Assembly (NCBI RefSeq): GCF_021530565.1
Contig: NZ_JAKGBI010000003.1
Coordinates: 124,001-188,000, forward strand
DNA from: Pseudoalteromonas sp. SMS1
GTDB lineage: Bacteria > Pseudomonadota > Gammaproteobacteria > Enterobacterales > Alteromonadaceae
Length of the DNA stretch: 64,000 nucleotides
Reading direction: 5' to 3'
A program made the translations under genes and the position numbers. Under the pieces are notes generated by a model. That model worked only from the letters and a program-made list of their open reading frames with translations, was not told where the DNA came from and searched no databases. Positions 41,787 to 51,438 of this stretch are shown here, piece by piece. Position 1 is the first letter of the stretch. Each line of letters starts with the position of its first letter.

Positions 41787-42704
41787 TTACGTGATATTAT
41801 CTAAAGCAAGTTGAGAAGTCGGCATCATCATACTTTGGTATCTGAGCTCACCTAGAAAAGCACGGGCAGCGGGCCCTAAACTATCCCCGTCGACAAAAGT
41901 AAGATGGAGCTGTGCCTTACGAGTACGTCCGGTTTGTAAATTGAGTGGCACCAGTTCACCAGAGTTGAGTTCTTGCTCGATTAAGGGGACTGGCAGCCAT
42001 GCAAAGCCAAAACCTTTCTTTATCATATCGATGGATGTGCGCATATGGCTGACCGTCCAACGCTGCGAGGCTTGTAGCCATCCGGAGTCATGACTTTTTG
42101 CCACCGCCGAGTCTCGCACAACAATTTGACGATGTGACTTGAGATCTTCGAGTGTGAGTGCCCTTGTTGTTTGATGCAGAGCGTGATCTGGGCTGGCGGT
42201 GGCGATGAAATCTATCTGGCACAGCTCTTCGCTAAATAAGCCCTCTAGTGTAAACGCTGAGACTGCAATATCGACAAGGGCATTTTCAAGTTGTTCATTG
42301 GCCCCATTAAGCACCGATTCAACCAGTTCTATACGCAAAAAAGGGAACTCATTGGATACTTTGTCGAGGACTTGGTAGAGCATGGGGGCAGGGAAAATTT
42401 CATCAATGGCAATTCGCAATTTGGTTTCTATCCCCTCGGCAAGATTGACACCGATGGTTTCAACTTTGGCGGCTTCTTCGAGTAGATATTCAACCCTCCG
42501 CAACATGAGTTCACCGGCTTCTGTAAGTACCGTTTTCCTGCCTTCTATTCGAAATAACTTTACGCCAAGGACGGTTTCGATTTTATTTACGGCATTGTGA
42601 ATACTGGACTGGCTTTTATGGATTTGCTGAGAAGCTTGGTTGAAGCCCCCAAAATCTACAACGGCCTTAAACATGCGCCATTGTTCTAGCGTGACTTTAA
42701 GCAT
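41787..42704 (-). CDS. LysR-family transcriptional regulator
   Basis: A 305-residue LysR regulator. LEQWRMFKAVVDFGGFNQAS leads into the HTH (QQIHKSQSSIHNAVNKIE) and LFRIEGRKTVLTEAG; the effector domain starts near residue 90. The ATG at 42704 has GAGGAG about 10 bases upstream and gives a standard N-terminus; an ATG 11 codons earlier is less likely. Single gene on the same strand as the lipoate-ligase-like gene; its target is unknown. Confidence 0.88.
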   Translation of the reverse strand: MLKVTLEQWRMFKAVVDFGGFNQASQQIHKSQSSIHNAVNKIETVLGVKLFRIEGRKTVLTEAGELMLRRVEYLLEEAAKVETIGVNLAEGIETKLRIAIDEIFPAPMLYQVLDKVSNEFPFLRIELVESVLNGANEQLENALVDIAVSAFTLEGLFSEELCQIDFIATASPDHALHQTTRALTLEDLKSHRQIVVRDSAVAKSHDSGWLQASQRWTVSHMRTSIDMIKKGFGFAWLPVPLIEQELNSGELVPLNLQTGRTRKAQLHLTFVDGDSLGPAARAFLGELRYQSMMMPTSQLALDNIT

Positions 42705-42961
42705 GGTCGTTTTACTCCTCACATCTGAATGTAACATTATTAAATGACGTTCAATCGAATGATACAGTATACATAGCCAAGTTTTTATTCGGTATAGCCG
42801 AATTTCATGGTATGAGGACTAAGCCTGGTCGATGTAATATCATGTATTAAATACCGAGTTACCATGGTTTGAACACGGGCCGCGTTGCTTTTTCTTAACT
42901 GCAGAGTATAAGTGGTTTTATTTACGTCGGTTTGTAACGTACACATGCAGTTATGGTCAAT

Positions 42962-42991
42962 TTGTTATTGTTATTGTTATTGTTATTGTTT
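42962..42991. repeat. (TTATTG)n hexanucleotide microsatellite
   Basis: About five uninterrupted copies of the hexamer GTTATT lie in non-coding DNA. Such tracts can vary in copy number by slippage. It is not inside a promoter I recognise. Confidence 0.8.
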
Positions 42992-43007
42992 TGACTCCCA
43001 AGCCATA

Positions 43008-43032
43008 AAGCCCATTCAATACCGGTGGGCTT
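43008..43032 (-). terminator. terminator hairpin after the alpha/beta hydrolase gene
   Basis: AAGCCCA at 43008-43014 pairs with TGGGCTT at 43026-43032. On the minus strand a short T run follows. Confidence 0.5.
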
Positions 43033-43074
43033 ATTCTGAGCCTGTTTAGGTGTATCTCACTGGGTTGACTGAGC

Positions 43075-44052
43075 TTAAGTAGAAGGCTTTTTGCCCCAAT
43101 CTGGTTTTTGGGCTTTTTTTGCCAGCTTTTTTGCACGCTTGGCCTCACTTTTACGCACATGTTTGACAATCCATTTTATAAGTTTTGGGGTCAGTTCAGG
43201 TGGAAAATTATGGCCCATGCCCGGGACAATTTTGAGCTTGGATTTACGGATCTGTTGCGCGGTTCTTTCTCCCTCTTGGCTAGGAATGATAGGATCTGCT
43301 GCACCATGAATGACTAAAGTGGGTGCTTTGACTTTGGACATCAAGTTGTGCCTTGAACCGCTGGCTGCCATGGCGGCAAGTTGTCTTTGAAAGCCGTGCG
43401 GATTATAGGCCCTATCTACGGTTTCAATGGCTTGGCGTTTGAGTGTACGCTCATCTTGTGGGTAGCCAGGGCTACCAATTAATTGATTGAGGCGAATGTT
43501 GTAGTTGATTGCCGCATCTCGATTAGCTTTATCGGGTCGCATTCCCGCGAGTTTAACAAACACCTTCAAATTGGTGTGGGTCAGCTTCAGCGCGGAGGAG
43601 GAAGACATTATTGAGGTTAAGCTGACGACTTTTTTTTTCTGTTTGGCTGCAATTAGCTGCGCTATCATGCCCCCCATGGATGCCCCAACTAAATGTGCCC
43701 GTTTAATCTTTAGGGCTTTCATAAGTGCAAGCGTATCTTGCGCCATTTCTTCCAATGTGTACGGCACCTGTGTGCGAATGGGCAGTCGAGCACTGAGCCA
43801 GGTTTTGAGCACACTAGGCTTACCATGGTGCTCCAATTGGGTTGAAAGCCCGGCATCTCGGTTGTCAAAGCGCACCACGCGAAACCCTGCATCTACTAGG
43901 CCAAAAAATAATTCATCGGGCCACAAGGTCATCTGCGCCCCCAGCCCCATAATTAAGACAATCGTAGGTGCGTTTTTGTCGCCGCTCTCCTGATAGTTAA
44001 TTGAAATACCTTTGTGAATAGAGACTGATGCCATAGATATATTTGAGGTCAT
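43075..44052 (-). CDS. alpha/beta-fold hydrolase
   Basis: A 325-residue alpha/beta hydrolase. The oxyanion region is VLIMGLGAQMTLWP, the nucleophile is in LVGASMGGMIAQL, the acid is probably in HGAADPIIP and the His in GMGHNFPP. It resembles bacterial esterase/carboxylesterase-like members such as those named for aclacinomycin methylesterase. The C-terminal tail (about 295-325) is strongly basic, with repeated Lys-Lys and Ala (AKRAKKLAKKAQK), unusual for the family and perhaps for RNA, DNA or membrane contact. Alternative start at the next ATG (MASVSIHKG). Single gene. Confidence 0.87.
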   Translation of the reverse strand: MTSNISMASVSIHKGISINYQESGDKNAPTIVLIMGLGAQMTLWPDELFFGLVDAGFRVVRFDNRDAGLSTQLEHHGKPSVLKTWLSARLPIRTQVPYTLEEMAQDTLALMKALKIKRAHLVGASMGGMIAQLIAAKQKKKVVSLTSIMSSSSALKLTHTNLKVFVKLAGMRPDKANRDAAINYNIRLNQLIGSPGYPQDERTLKRQAIETVDRAYNPHGFQRQLAAMAASGSRHNLMSKVKAPTLVIHGAADPIIPSQEGERTAQQIRKSKLKIVPGMGHNFPPELTPKLIKWIVKHVRKSEAKRAKKLAKKAQKPDWGKKPST

Positions 44053-44254
44053 TCAACTTACTGTTATGCATTCTAGTCATAAAAGTGAGCGAATGCCTAC
44101 CTTCTCGATTCAGTGTACCTTATACATAATATGTTTCATAAAGTGAGGATAAACACCTATGCAGCAGCGGATTTGACACAATAGCACTTGCGGTGGTGCG
44201 ACTGAACATGAATAATGATGCGGCAATGACTATTTAAATAAATCTGGAAATACG

Positions 44255-44431
44255 ATGAGTAAAAAAATAAAACACGCCCACCAGCGTGGAGAAATCAAAG
44301 AGAATGCCTTAAAAGCATTGGTGACGAGCCCATTATTCAAAAGCAAAGTTGAAAAAGCGAAAAAAGGCAAAGGAAGTTTTCGCAGAAAAGCAAAGCATCA
44401 GGGCCAAGAGCCTTATTTTATGGCAGCGTAA
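44255..44431 (+). CDS. arfA: alternative ribosome-rescue factor ArfA
   Basis: A 58-residue protein that most callers would miss. It matches E. coli ArfA: a HAHQRGEIKENALKALV start (E. coli HTKGQIKDNAIEALL), PLFKSKVEK, then KKGKGSFRRKAKH (E. coli KKGKGSYMRKGKH). ArfA recruits RF2 to ribosomes stalled without a stop codon when tmRNA fails. The C-terminus is short, ending just after the basic block, like the truncated active form of E. coli. A hairpin spans the stop codon, as in E. coli where mRNA cleavage or termination makes arfA a tmRNA target. No strong ribosome-binding site, only GGAAA upstream. Confidence 0.9.
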   Translation: MSKKIKHAHQRGEIKENALKALVTSPLFKSKVEKAKKGKGSFRRKAKHQGQEPYFMAA

Positions 44432-44459
44432 CCCCCATTGCGGCGAGCTATAAAATAAG
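44412..44459 (+). promoter_or_regulatory. hairpin straddling the arfA stop codon
   Basis: CTTATTTTAT at 44412-44421 pairs with ATAAAATAAG at 44450-44459. The left arm is in the last arfA codons and the stop codon (44429-44431) is in the loop. Premature termination or RNase III cleavage here would make a non-stop message, the known control of arfA. Confidence 0.6.
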
Positions 44460-44517
44460 CCTTTTGAACCCATGTATTTATTTGGTAAGACAACTGACGA
44501 ACAAGAAGGATTTTATT

Positions 44518-44952
44518 ATGCGTTATAAGGCTGTGCTTACTTTAGTGATTGCGCCCTTATGTCTTTGTGCATGCCAAACAACCACGTTTACCTATAACCC
44601 GCAAAACCGTGAACATAGTCAATTAGCACTGGTGCATTTAGAGCAGGGCCCACGCAGCTACGCGAACGATTATTTAGCCGAAATTGAATACATTTGGAAC
44701 GAGCAAGGCAAAGAGTTAAGTGGGCGATTACCTTATGTCAGCGCCACCTTTTCGACGATGAAAATGCACCCGGGTGTTTACCGTATTCAAGCTAAATGTG
44801 CCAATGCAAAATATGCAGGCAGTGTTGAAGGGATTTTTAATTTTCAGTCTGGCGGCCAATATCGCGTTTATTGTGAACAAAAAAAAGACCGCAATACGTT
44901 GGGGTTTGCGGTCTCTACTCATGTGTCTTTAAAACTTGAAACACTCAAGTAA
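44518..44952 (+). CDS. small lipoprotein of unknown function
   Basis: A 144-residue lipoprotein with a lipobox (LCLCACQTT). The mature part has YNPQNREHSQLALVHLEQ, a FSTMKMHPGVYRIQAKCANA strand pair and two further Cys, and ends in a beta-rich region (GGQYRVYCEQKK). The pattern recalls PEGA-like carbohydrate- or surface-binding lipoproteins, but I cannot assign it. AGAAGGA precedes the ATG at 44518. It lies downstream of arfA and converges on the BASS transporter. Confidence 0.7.
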   Translation: MRYKAVLTLVIAPLCLCACQTTTFTYNPQNREHSQLALVHLEQGPRSYANDYLAEIEYIWNEQGKELSGRLPYVSATFSTMKMHPGVYRIQAKCANAKYAGSVEGIFNFQSGGQYRVYCEQKKDRNTLGFAVSTHVSLKLETLK

Positions 44953-44960
44953 GTTGCTGC

Positions 44961-45920
44961 TTAGCGCCGCAACTGCACACTGTTTACTTGCGTTTCAGTG
45001 GTGTCATCAGAAATTGAGCGTCTGCACCAAAAACTTGCCAGCATAGAACCACTGATATTATGCCAAATTGAGAATACTGTGCCGACCAGCGCTGCAGAGT
45101 ACGGGGCAAAGAACTTCATCGCTAATGCGACGGCGAGCCCTGAATTTTGCATGCCAACTTCAAAAGCAATGGTGCGGCAAACTCGCTCTTGTAATCCGCA
45201 CCAGCGCGCAACCCAATAGCCCGACAGTAACCCGGCACCATTGTGGAGCATTACGGCAGCTAAAATTAATGGACCAAGGTTCATAATTTGGGATTTATTG
45301 AGCGCGACAATTACCGCAATGATGAAGATAATGGCGAGCATCGAAATGAGAGGTAATACAGGCTGGATTGTCTTTATTGTGCTTTTGAACCGCATATTAA
45401 GTGCTAATCCAAGTAAAACTGGGGCGAGTACAATCTTAATCAGATCTAGCATCATTGCGAGCATCGGAATGTCCACCAATTGCCCTACATAAACTGAAAT
45501 AAGCAAGGGCGTTAAAATAACCCCAATTAAGGTACTAATTGCGGTCATAGAAATGGATAAGGCCACATCACCTTTTGCTAAAAAACACATGACATTGCTT
45601 GCTGTACCGCCGGCAACGCACCCTACTAAGATCATACCAATGCTCAGGGTTGTTCCCAGTTGCAATAAGTAAATCAGTAACATAGCAACCAGAGGCATCA
45701 CCAGAAATTGCAATGACACACCCAGTACAACAGCTTTCAATGATTTTCCTACGCGGCTAAAATCAGCCAGAGTCAGGGTCAAGCCCATGCTGAGCATTAT
45801 GAGACTAAGCAGGGGGATAATCGCGGATTTAAATTGCGTAAAGCGCTCTGGCGAAATAAAAGCGATGGCGCTAATTAACAATGCCCACAATGGAAATAAC
45901 TGAATAATACGATTTAACAT
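44961..45920 (-). CDS. bile acid:sodium symporter family protein (BASS)
   Basis: A 319-residue transporter with about nine to ten helices. Family blocks are LSMGLTLTLADFSRV, the first sodium-site helix (VGCVAGGTASNVMCFLAKGD, about residues 100-119) and the second (FEVGMQNSGLAVALAMKFF, about 255-273). Bacterial members take up organic acids, pantoate-like compounds or bile acids with sodium; the substrate is unknown. Divergent from the AGCS transporter across about 200 bp. Confidence 0.9.
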   Translation of the reverse strand: MLNRIIQLFPLWALLISAIAFISPERFTQFKSAIIPLLSLIMLSMGLTLTLADFSRVGKSLKAVVLGVSLQFLVMPLVAMLLIYLLQLGTTLSIGMILVGCVAGGTASNVMCFLAKGDVALSISMTAISTLIGVILTPLLISVYVGQLVDIPMLAMMLDLIKIVLAPVLLGLALNMRFKSTIKTIQPVLPLISMLAIIFIIAVIVALNKSQIMNLGPLILAAVMLHNGAGLLSGYWVARWCGLQERVCRTIAFEVGMQNSGLAVALAMKFFAPYSAALVGTVFSIWHNISGSMLASFWCRRSISDDTTETQVNSVQLRR

Positions 45921-46119
45921 GAGATGTCCACTCGGTTGATATGACCCCCATTAAATACTCACAATGTGTAGTGATTATGGTTATCTTGGGTAAAGGGTGA
46001 GTTTGTACAATGTTTAAACTGTTGTTATGTTAACAATCAGTTACTTCAAGTCAAGATTGCCAGCTTCTTCAAGCATAGAGTCTTATGACATAATCGATTC
46101 GCAGATCAGGGTAGGCATT

Positions 46120-47529
46120 ATGAGTGAGTTTTTAATTGGGCCAATGAACAGTTTACTGTGGGGAGATGGGCAACTCCTCATTTATGTCCTGCTGTTTGCC
46201 GGAGTCTGGTTTAGTGTTCGGTTACGTTTAATTCAGCTGCGTGAATTTACGCATATGTTTAAATTGCTTAAAAAGGATGGAAAATCTGATCCGCGCGGGA
46301 TCAGTTCATTTCAGGCATTATGTACGGGGTTAAGTGCCCGGGTGGGTACCGGTAATTTGGCTGGTGTCGCCATGGCCATTTCTTTAGGAGGCAGTGGCGC
46401 CGTATTTTGGATGTGGGTTATTGCACTGCTAGGGATGGCGACGGGGTTTGCTGAAAGTGTACTTGGACAGCTATACAAAGTACGCGATAGTCACAAAGAG
46501 TTCCGCGGCGGGCCCGCTTATTACATTCGTTTAGGGCTTAATAACAAGGGCTTAGCGGTGTTATTTTCACTGTGCTTATTTTTGGGCTACGGTGCAAGTT
46601 TTAGTGCCATGCAAGCAAATACCATTGCTGAGGCCTTGCACAATACCTTTGCGATTTCGACTAGCACCAGTGGCATGGTTATCGCGGTTGTCGCGGGTGT
46701 TATTGTGATGGGGGGATTTAAGCGTATTGCTCGGTTTGCGGAATTAGTCGTGCCCTGGATGGGATTGGCTTTTGTGGCCACCGCCGTGATCATTGCCGCA
46801 ATGAATTTTACGCAGTTACCGTCGCTTGTCGCGGATATTGTGCTGTCTGCATTTGGTTTGACGGAAGCTTCTGCTGGGGCATTGGGCGCTGCCATCAAAA
46901 GTGGTATTCAACGTGGGATGTATTCCAATGAAGCTGGGGCGGGGAGTGTACCTCACGCGGCCGCCGGTGCCGCACCTAAACCTAACCACCCTGTGGCGCA
47001 GGGTTATATTCAAATGCTCGGTGTATTCCTCGATACCATAGTTTTATGCAGTTGTACCGCGGTTGTGGTGCTGTTGGCGGGGGTTGGGTCAACAGGGCAA
47101 ATCGCAGGGATTGGAGTCACCCAATACGCCATGTCGGTTCATTTCGGCGAGTATGGCGATGATTTTATTGCTGCCGCAATCACGTTATTCGCGTTTACGT
47201 CGGTGGTGGCTAATTATGCCTATGCGGAAAGTAACTTACACTTTTTTCGCTTAGATAATAAGTGGGGCAAAGGGGGGTATACCGCCATATACCTATGTAT
47301 GGTCGTTTGGGGCGCAAATGCCAGTCTACGAGAAGCTTGGAACCTGGCGGATATGTCTCTTGGCTTGATGACGCTCGTGAATATCTACGCCATCGTGCAA
47401 TTGACGCCAACAATCGTCAATTTGACGAAAGACTATGCTGACAAAAGGCGTACTGGCGGTGATATGGCTTTTCGCCGTAGCGACGTTACAGTGCAGGGTC
47501 GGATTGCGGAAGATGTTTGGAAAAATTAA
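46120..47529 (+). CDS. alanine/glycine:cation symporter (AGCS family)
   Basis: A 469-residue sodium/amino-acid symporter with about ten or eleven helices. Signature blocks are SSFQALCTGLSARVGTGNLA, GFAESVLGQLYKVRD, FRGGPAYYI and GMYSNEAGAGSVPHAAAGA. It imports alanine, glycine or D-alanine into the cell. The ATG at 46120 gives the usual start about 10 residues before the first helix; upstream in-frame codons look non-coding. The stop abuts the ATG of the next gene, so both are probably one transcript. Confidence 0.93.
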   Translation: MSEFLIGPMNSLLWGDGQLLIYVLLFAGVWFSVRLRLIQLREFTHMFKLLKKDGKSDPRGISSFQALCTGLSARVGTGNLAGVAMAISLGGSGAVFWMWVIALLGMATGFAESVLGQLYKVRDSHKEFRGGPAYYIRLGLNNKGLAVLFSLCLFLGYGASFSAMQANTIAEALHNTFAISTSTSGMVIAVVAGVIVMGGFKRIARFAELVVPWMGLAFVATAVIIAAMNFTQLPSLVADIVLSAFGLTEASAGALGAAIKSGIQRGMYSNEAGAGSVPHAAAGAAPKPNHPVAQGYIQMLGVFLDTIVLCSCTAVVVLLAGVGSTGQIAGIGVTQYAMSVHFGEYGDDFIAAAITLFAFTSVVANYAYAESNLHFFRLDNKWGKGGYTAIYLCMVVWGANASLREAWNLADMSLGLMTLVNIYAIVQLTPTIVNLTKDYADKRRTGGDMAFRRSDVTVQGRIAEDVWKN

Positions 47530-48237
47530 ATGAAATCATGGCTTAAGTATTTTTATCCTCAACCAAGCAAGTGTGCGAGTTTAACACCTATCTCAGCCAT
47601 AGCTGCGAAGCAGGTTGGTCAAAGTAAAGAAGCGCTCATCAAGGCAATACTGAGAGACTCTCTGGCTGATCCTTTTATAACGGTGCGTTATCATTTGGGT
47701 AGGCGAGCAACCGATCCGTTGACCGATGTGTTTGAGAGCGTTGCCTTAGTTAACATGGATAAATTTTTAACATCGAACCGGTGGGAGATTCGCGCGGAGG
47801 CACAGTGGCAACAGGGGGTGTATACCTTGGTGTTTGGCAGCAACAAACTGCTGGATGTTTTGAACACACGGTCGATTTTTTATGCTGATGCAGCACAAGG
47901 AGAGACGCTGTCGTATTTACGCTTAAAAAGCCAAAGCGACTTATATCGACCGGTTTACCGGCACATCATTCCTCACATGCTAAAAAGCTATCAACGTCAG
48001 TTTACAAACCAGCAATCTTCAGAGCAAACCTTTTTGGAGGTTAAACTGTTAAAGGAGTTGATAGCGTCGTATTGTCAGACAATGCACAATGCTGACCAGC
48101 ACAGTCAGTGGCATACGCAAACCCGAGCTGCAGTTGAGGCACATTTCATAGCATGTATAGCAGCCAACCATGTTGGCGACTATAACGATGAACAGGTTGC
48201 TAAGGCCTGCGAAATATTACAGGTATTTGAGAGTTAA
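47530..48237 (+). CDS. hypothetical protein downstream of the AGCS transporter
   Basis: A 235-residue soluble protein I do not recognise. It has no signal peptide and is helical, with blocks such as [16 protein letters not shown] ([16 protein letters not shown]), [14 protein letters not shown] and [20 protein letters not shown]. It begins directly at the stop of the AGCS gene, so it may be translated by re-initiation. Its last 4 bp overlap the end of the convergent Cds1-like gene. Function cannot be inferred beyond co-transcription. Confidence 0.65.
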   Translation: MKSWLKYFYPQPSKCASLTPISAIAAKQVGQSKEALIKAILRDSLADPFITVRYHLGRRATDPLTDVFESVALVNMDKFLTSNRWEIRAEAQWQQGVYTLVFGSNKLLDVLNTRSIFYADAAQGETLSYLRLKSQSDLYRPVYRHIIPHMLKSYQRQFTNQQSSEQTFLEVKLLKELIASYCQTMHNADQHSQWHTQTRAAVEAHFIACIAANHVGDYNDEQVAKACEILQVFES

Positions 48238-49280
48238 GCGCTAAACCATGCATTGAGTTGAGCTTGGTAAGGGGTTATGTCACCGATGTGCTCTTTGACC
48301 CATTCGGGGTTGTAATAGGTATCTAAGTAGCGGTTACCGCTGTCACAAATCAAGGTGACAATGGCACCTCCCTTATTGTTATGCTTCATCTTTTCCGCTG
48401 CGCATAAAGCCCCCCATAAATTGGTGCCTGTGGATGGTCCAGCTTTTCTACCCGTAAACTCCTCTAACCACAACATGGCTGCGATACTGGCAGCATCGGG
48501 TACTTGCATCATGTGGTCAATCACATCAGGTTGAAATGATTTTTCAACTTTAGGACGTCCAATTCCTTCAATGCGACTGGAACGGCCCGTACAAATACAG
48601 TCATTTTTTTGTGAGTACCCTTCGTAAAATGCTGAAAACTCAGGATCTACGACCATAAGCTCCGTTTCATAGCCTTTATACAAGATATAGCGTCCCAATG
48701 TTGCAGAAGTACCGCCTGTGCCAGCCCCCATAACGACAAGGTCTGGGACTGGGTGTGGTTCGTATTTCATTTGATTAAAAATACTTTCGGCAATGTTATT
48801 ATTGCCACGCCAGTCGGTGGCACGTTCGGCATACATAAACTGGTCCATAAAGTAGCCGCCTAATTTGTCGGCGAGCTCTACCGCAGTATCATGCATGTCT
48901 GTTGCGCACGCCACAAAGTGACACTGCCCGCCATAAAACTGAATTTGATCGATCTTGCTTTGCGCTGTCGACGCGGGCATCACCGCGACAAAAGGAACCC
49001 CAATCATTTGGGCAAAGTAGGCTTCTGACACCGCCGTGCTGCCAGAAGAGGCTTCTATGACGGGGGTGCCTTCTTTAATTTTGCCGTTGCACAAAGCGTA
49101 TAAAAATAATGAGCGAGCGAGTCTATGTTTAAGGCTGCCAGTTGGGTGTGTACTTTCATCTTTTAGATAGAGATAAATATCATCGAACTGGGGGATTTGA
49201 AATTTAAATAAATGTGTATCAGCAGAGCGATTTTGATCTGCTTCTATTTTGGCAATACTTTGTTTAACCCAGCTTTTCAT
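48234..49280 (-). CDS. PLP-dependent cysteine synthase-family enzyme (Cds1-like cysteine desulfhydrase)
   Basis: A 348-residue fold-type II PLP enzyme. The PLP lysine is in [11 protein letters not shown], the substrate loop is [15 protein letters not shown] and the phosphate-binding glycine loop is [12 protein letters not shown]. The [13 protein letters not shown] block and a C-terminal [11 protein letters not shown] are features of the Cds1 group, which breaks down L-cysteine to sulfide, pyruvate and ammonia, rather than CysK/CysM. The exact reaction is inferred. It faces the hypothetical gene tail to tail, with a 4-bp overlap. AGGAGTGAG lies before the ATG. Confidence 0.87.
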   Translation of the reverse strand: MKSWVKQSIAKIEADQNRSADTHLFKFQIPQFDDIYLYLKDESTHPTGSLKHRLARSLFLYALCNGKIKEGTPVIEASSGSTAVSEAYFAQMIGVPFVAVMPASTAQSKIDQIQFYGGQCHFVACATDMHDTAVELADKLGGYFMDQFMYAERATDWRGNNNIAESIFNQMKYEPHPVPDLVVMGAGTGGTSATLGRYILYKGYETELMVVDPEFSAFYEGYSQKNDCICTGRSSRIEGIGRPKVEKSFQPDVIDHMMQVPDAASIAAMLWLEEFTGRKAGPSTGTNLWGALCAAEKMKHNNKGGAIVTLICDSGNRYLDTYYNPEWVKEHIGDITPYQAQLNAWFSA

Positions 49281-49582
49281 CTCATCTCACTCCTGTCGTA
49301 CTGACAAATTACACTTAAGTGTTGTATCTATCATCTAATATTCTTTTTTGTTATATCTTATTCTACACGCGTTTTGGTGGTATTTTAAGCTTTATTTCAA
49401 GGTCTGTTTAATGTCCCTGTTTGCCTATCTTTTGTGCGGATGTTAAGGGCCTGGTAGAGGTATTTTCTTATGAGCGAACTACTCGGTTGTGTTTTTAATC
49501 GTACAGCTGTGGCAGACTGACGGGATAACACTGTGTTTTTTTCGTCAATACACAAAGCGCGATTCAATTTAAGGAGTTACTA
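49281..49582. other. 302-bp divergent promoter region
   Basis: It separates the Cds1-like gene and the ABC exporter. AT-rich stretches suit two promoters. I see no further gene or clear operator. Confidence 0.5.
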
Positions 49583-51364
49583 TTGAGTGCCAAAGATGCC
49601 CAGCCCGAGCGGGCCATTACCAGTTTGCTACCGATTATTTCATTTATAAAACCTTACAAGTGGGTTGCGGCTTTAGCACTGTTTGTGTTGCTGGTAACTG
49701 CAGGACTTAACCTATCCATTGGTCAGGGCGTTAAATTTGTTATCGACAGTGGCTTTATTGCCGGCTCAAAAGCGCAGTTAACCCAAGCTATAAGTGGGTT
49801 AGTGATACTCATTTCTTTAGTGGCGGTCGGTACATTTTGTCGATTTTACTTGATGAGCTGGTTAGGAGAGCGGGTCAGTGCAGATATTAGAAAGGCTGTT
49901 TTTAATCAAATCGTGCATCTACATCCGAGTTATTTTGAAGAGAATCGTAGCGGTGAGTTAATGTCTCGATTGACCACGGACACTACCTTATTGCAATCGA
50001 TTGTCGGTTCGTCTTTTTCTATGGCGCTGAGAAGCTCACTGGTTCTAGTTGGTGGCTTAATTATGCTGTTGGTCACGAATTTTAAATTGACTTTGTTAGT
50101 GATCGCTTGCGTCCCTCTGACGTTAGTACCAATCATGATATTCGGTAAGCGAGTACGCAGACTCTCTGAAAATAATCAAAGTGCAATTGCGGATATTAGT
50201 ACATATGCGGGTGAAATTATTCAGCATATTAAAGTCGTACAAAGTTATACCCATGAAGAAAAAGAAAAGCAGGCATTTGGTGGCGAAGTCGAAAAAGCAT
50301 TTGGGGTTGCCAAACAAAGTATCAAACAACGCTCTTTTTTAATTGCTGCGGTGATATTTCTGACTTTTGGGGCGATCAGCGTGATGTTGTGGGTGGGTGG
50401 TATGGACGTACTGGAAGGCCGAATGACAGGAGGGGAGCTCGGCGCATTTATCTTTTATGCCATTATGGTGGCAATGTCGGTTGCAACCATTGCAGAGGTG
50501 TATGGGGAGTTGCAACGCGCAGCAGGTGCAGCTAGCCGGCTATTAGAACTATTAAAAATCAAAAGCTTGATTCAGAACGTCGCCAAGCCTAGTGCGCTTA
50601 AGCCCAATTCAGAGCCTGCTATTGTGTTTAAAAATGTCGATTTCTATTACCCGTCAAGGCCAGACTCTGCGGCACTCAAAGCAATAAACTTGAATATTGA
50701 ACAAGGTAAAATTATTGCTCTTGTCGGGCCTTCTGGTGCCGGTAAAACCACATTATTTGAGTTACTACAGCGATTTTATGATCCGCAATCAGGGCAAATT
50801 GAATGCCGGGGTGAAAATATAAAAGCGCTGTCTCTGAGTGATTTACGTCATAGCATGGGGATGGTACCGCAGCAGCCAGTGCTCTTTAGCTCAGATGTTT
50901 GGCACAACATTCGCTATGGCAATCCAAATGCATCAGATGATCAAGTTATTGCAGCTGCAAAGCGCGCACATGCACACGACTTTATTGAGCAACTACCGGA
51001 GGGCTACCACAGCTTTTTAGGCGAACAAGGCGTGCGATTGTCTGGTGGTCAAAAGCAGCGTATTGCCATCGCGCGGGCAATTTTAAAAGACCCAGACATA
51101 CTACTGTTAGATGAAGCCACCAGTGCATTGGATGCACAAAGTGAATTTCATGTTCAAGCGGCACTGAATGATTTAATGCATTCGCGTACGACACTGATCA
51201 TCGCACACCGACTGGCTACGGTGACGCATGCAGATATGATAGTAGTGATGGACAAAGGTCAGATAGTGGCCACAGGTACGCACCAAGCCCTTATTGAAGA
51301 GTCAAGGTTGTATCAGCGGTTATGTGAATTGCAGTTTGATAAAGCTAATCCGACGCTGGTGTAA
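49583..51364 (+). CDS. MsbA-like ABC exporter (half-transporter)
   Basis: A 593-residue ABC transporter with a six-helix membrane domain (about 1-320) fused to an ATPase. Walker A is GPSGAGKTT, the signature LSGGQKQRIAIA, Walker B ILLLDEATSALD and the H-loop IIAHRLAT. Blocks VSADIRKAVFNQIVHLHPSYF and ENRSGELMSRLTTDT are those of the ABCB/MsbA type (ABC transporters of lipids or drugs). It works as a homodimer. The start is a TTG at 49583 with AAGGAG upstream. The substrate is unknown; a true msbA is usually beside lpxK, which is absent. Confidence 0.92.
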   Translation: MSAKDAQPERAITSLLPIISFIKPYKWVAALALFVLLVTAGLNLSIGQGVKFVIDSGFIAGSKAQLTQAISGLVILISLVAVGTFCRFYLMSWLGERVSADIRKAVFNQIVHLHPSYFEENRSGELMSRLTTDTTLLQSIVGSSFSMALRSSLVLVGGLIMLLVTNFKLTLLVIACVPLTLVPIMIFGKRVRRLSENNQSAIADISTYAGEIIQHIKVVQSYTHEEKEKQAFGGEVEKAFGVAKQSIKQRSFLIAAVIFLTFGAISVMLWVGGMDVLEGRMTGGELGAFIFYAIMVAMSVATIAEVYGELQRAAGAASRLLELLKIKSLIQNVAKPSALKPNSEPAIVFKNVDFYYPSRPDSAALKAINLNIEQGKIIALVGPSGAGKTTLFELLQRFYDPQSGQIECRGENIKALSLSDLRHSMGMVPQQPVLFSSDVWHNIRYGNPNASDDQVIAAAKRAHAHDFIEQLPEGYHSFLGEQGVRLSGGQKQRIAIARAILKDPDILLLDEATSALDAQSEFHVQAALNDLMHSRTTLIIAHRLATVTHADMIVVMDKGQIVATGTHQALIEESRLYQRLCELQFDKANPTLV

Positions 51365-51438
51365 ATCCCATGTAATGTAGTTGTCACTTTCTTGTGTGAT
51401 AAGTGGCTACGACATTGTCTGAGCGTGAGGGAGTAGAC

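Larger units (their letters stand above)
42705..43074. other. intergenic region with hexanucleotide tract
   Basis: No gene was found. It holds the promoter of the LysR gene, a TTATTG-type tandem repeat and, near its end, a hairpin for the alpha/beta hydrolase gene. Confidence 0.5.

Noticed and set aside
42962..42991. Possible CRISPR or VNTR array
   Set aside because: The units are contiguous hexamers without spacers; it is a simple microsatellite.
43505..43993. 162-codon open frame opposite the alpha/beta hydrolase gene
   Set aside because: It is antisense to a well-supported hydrolase; no motif or ribosome-binding site.
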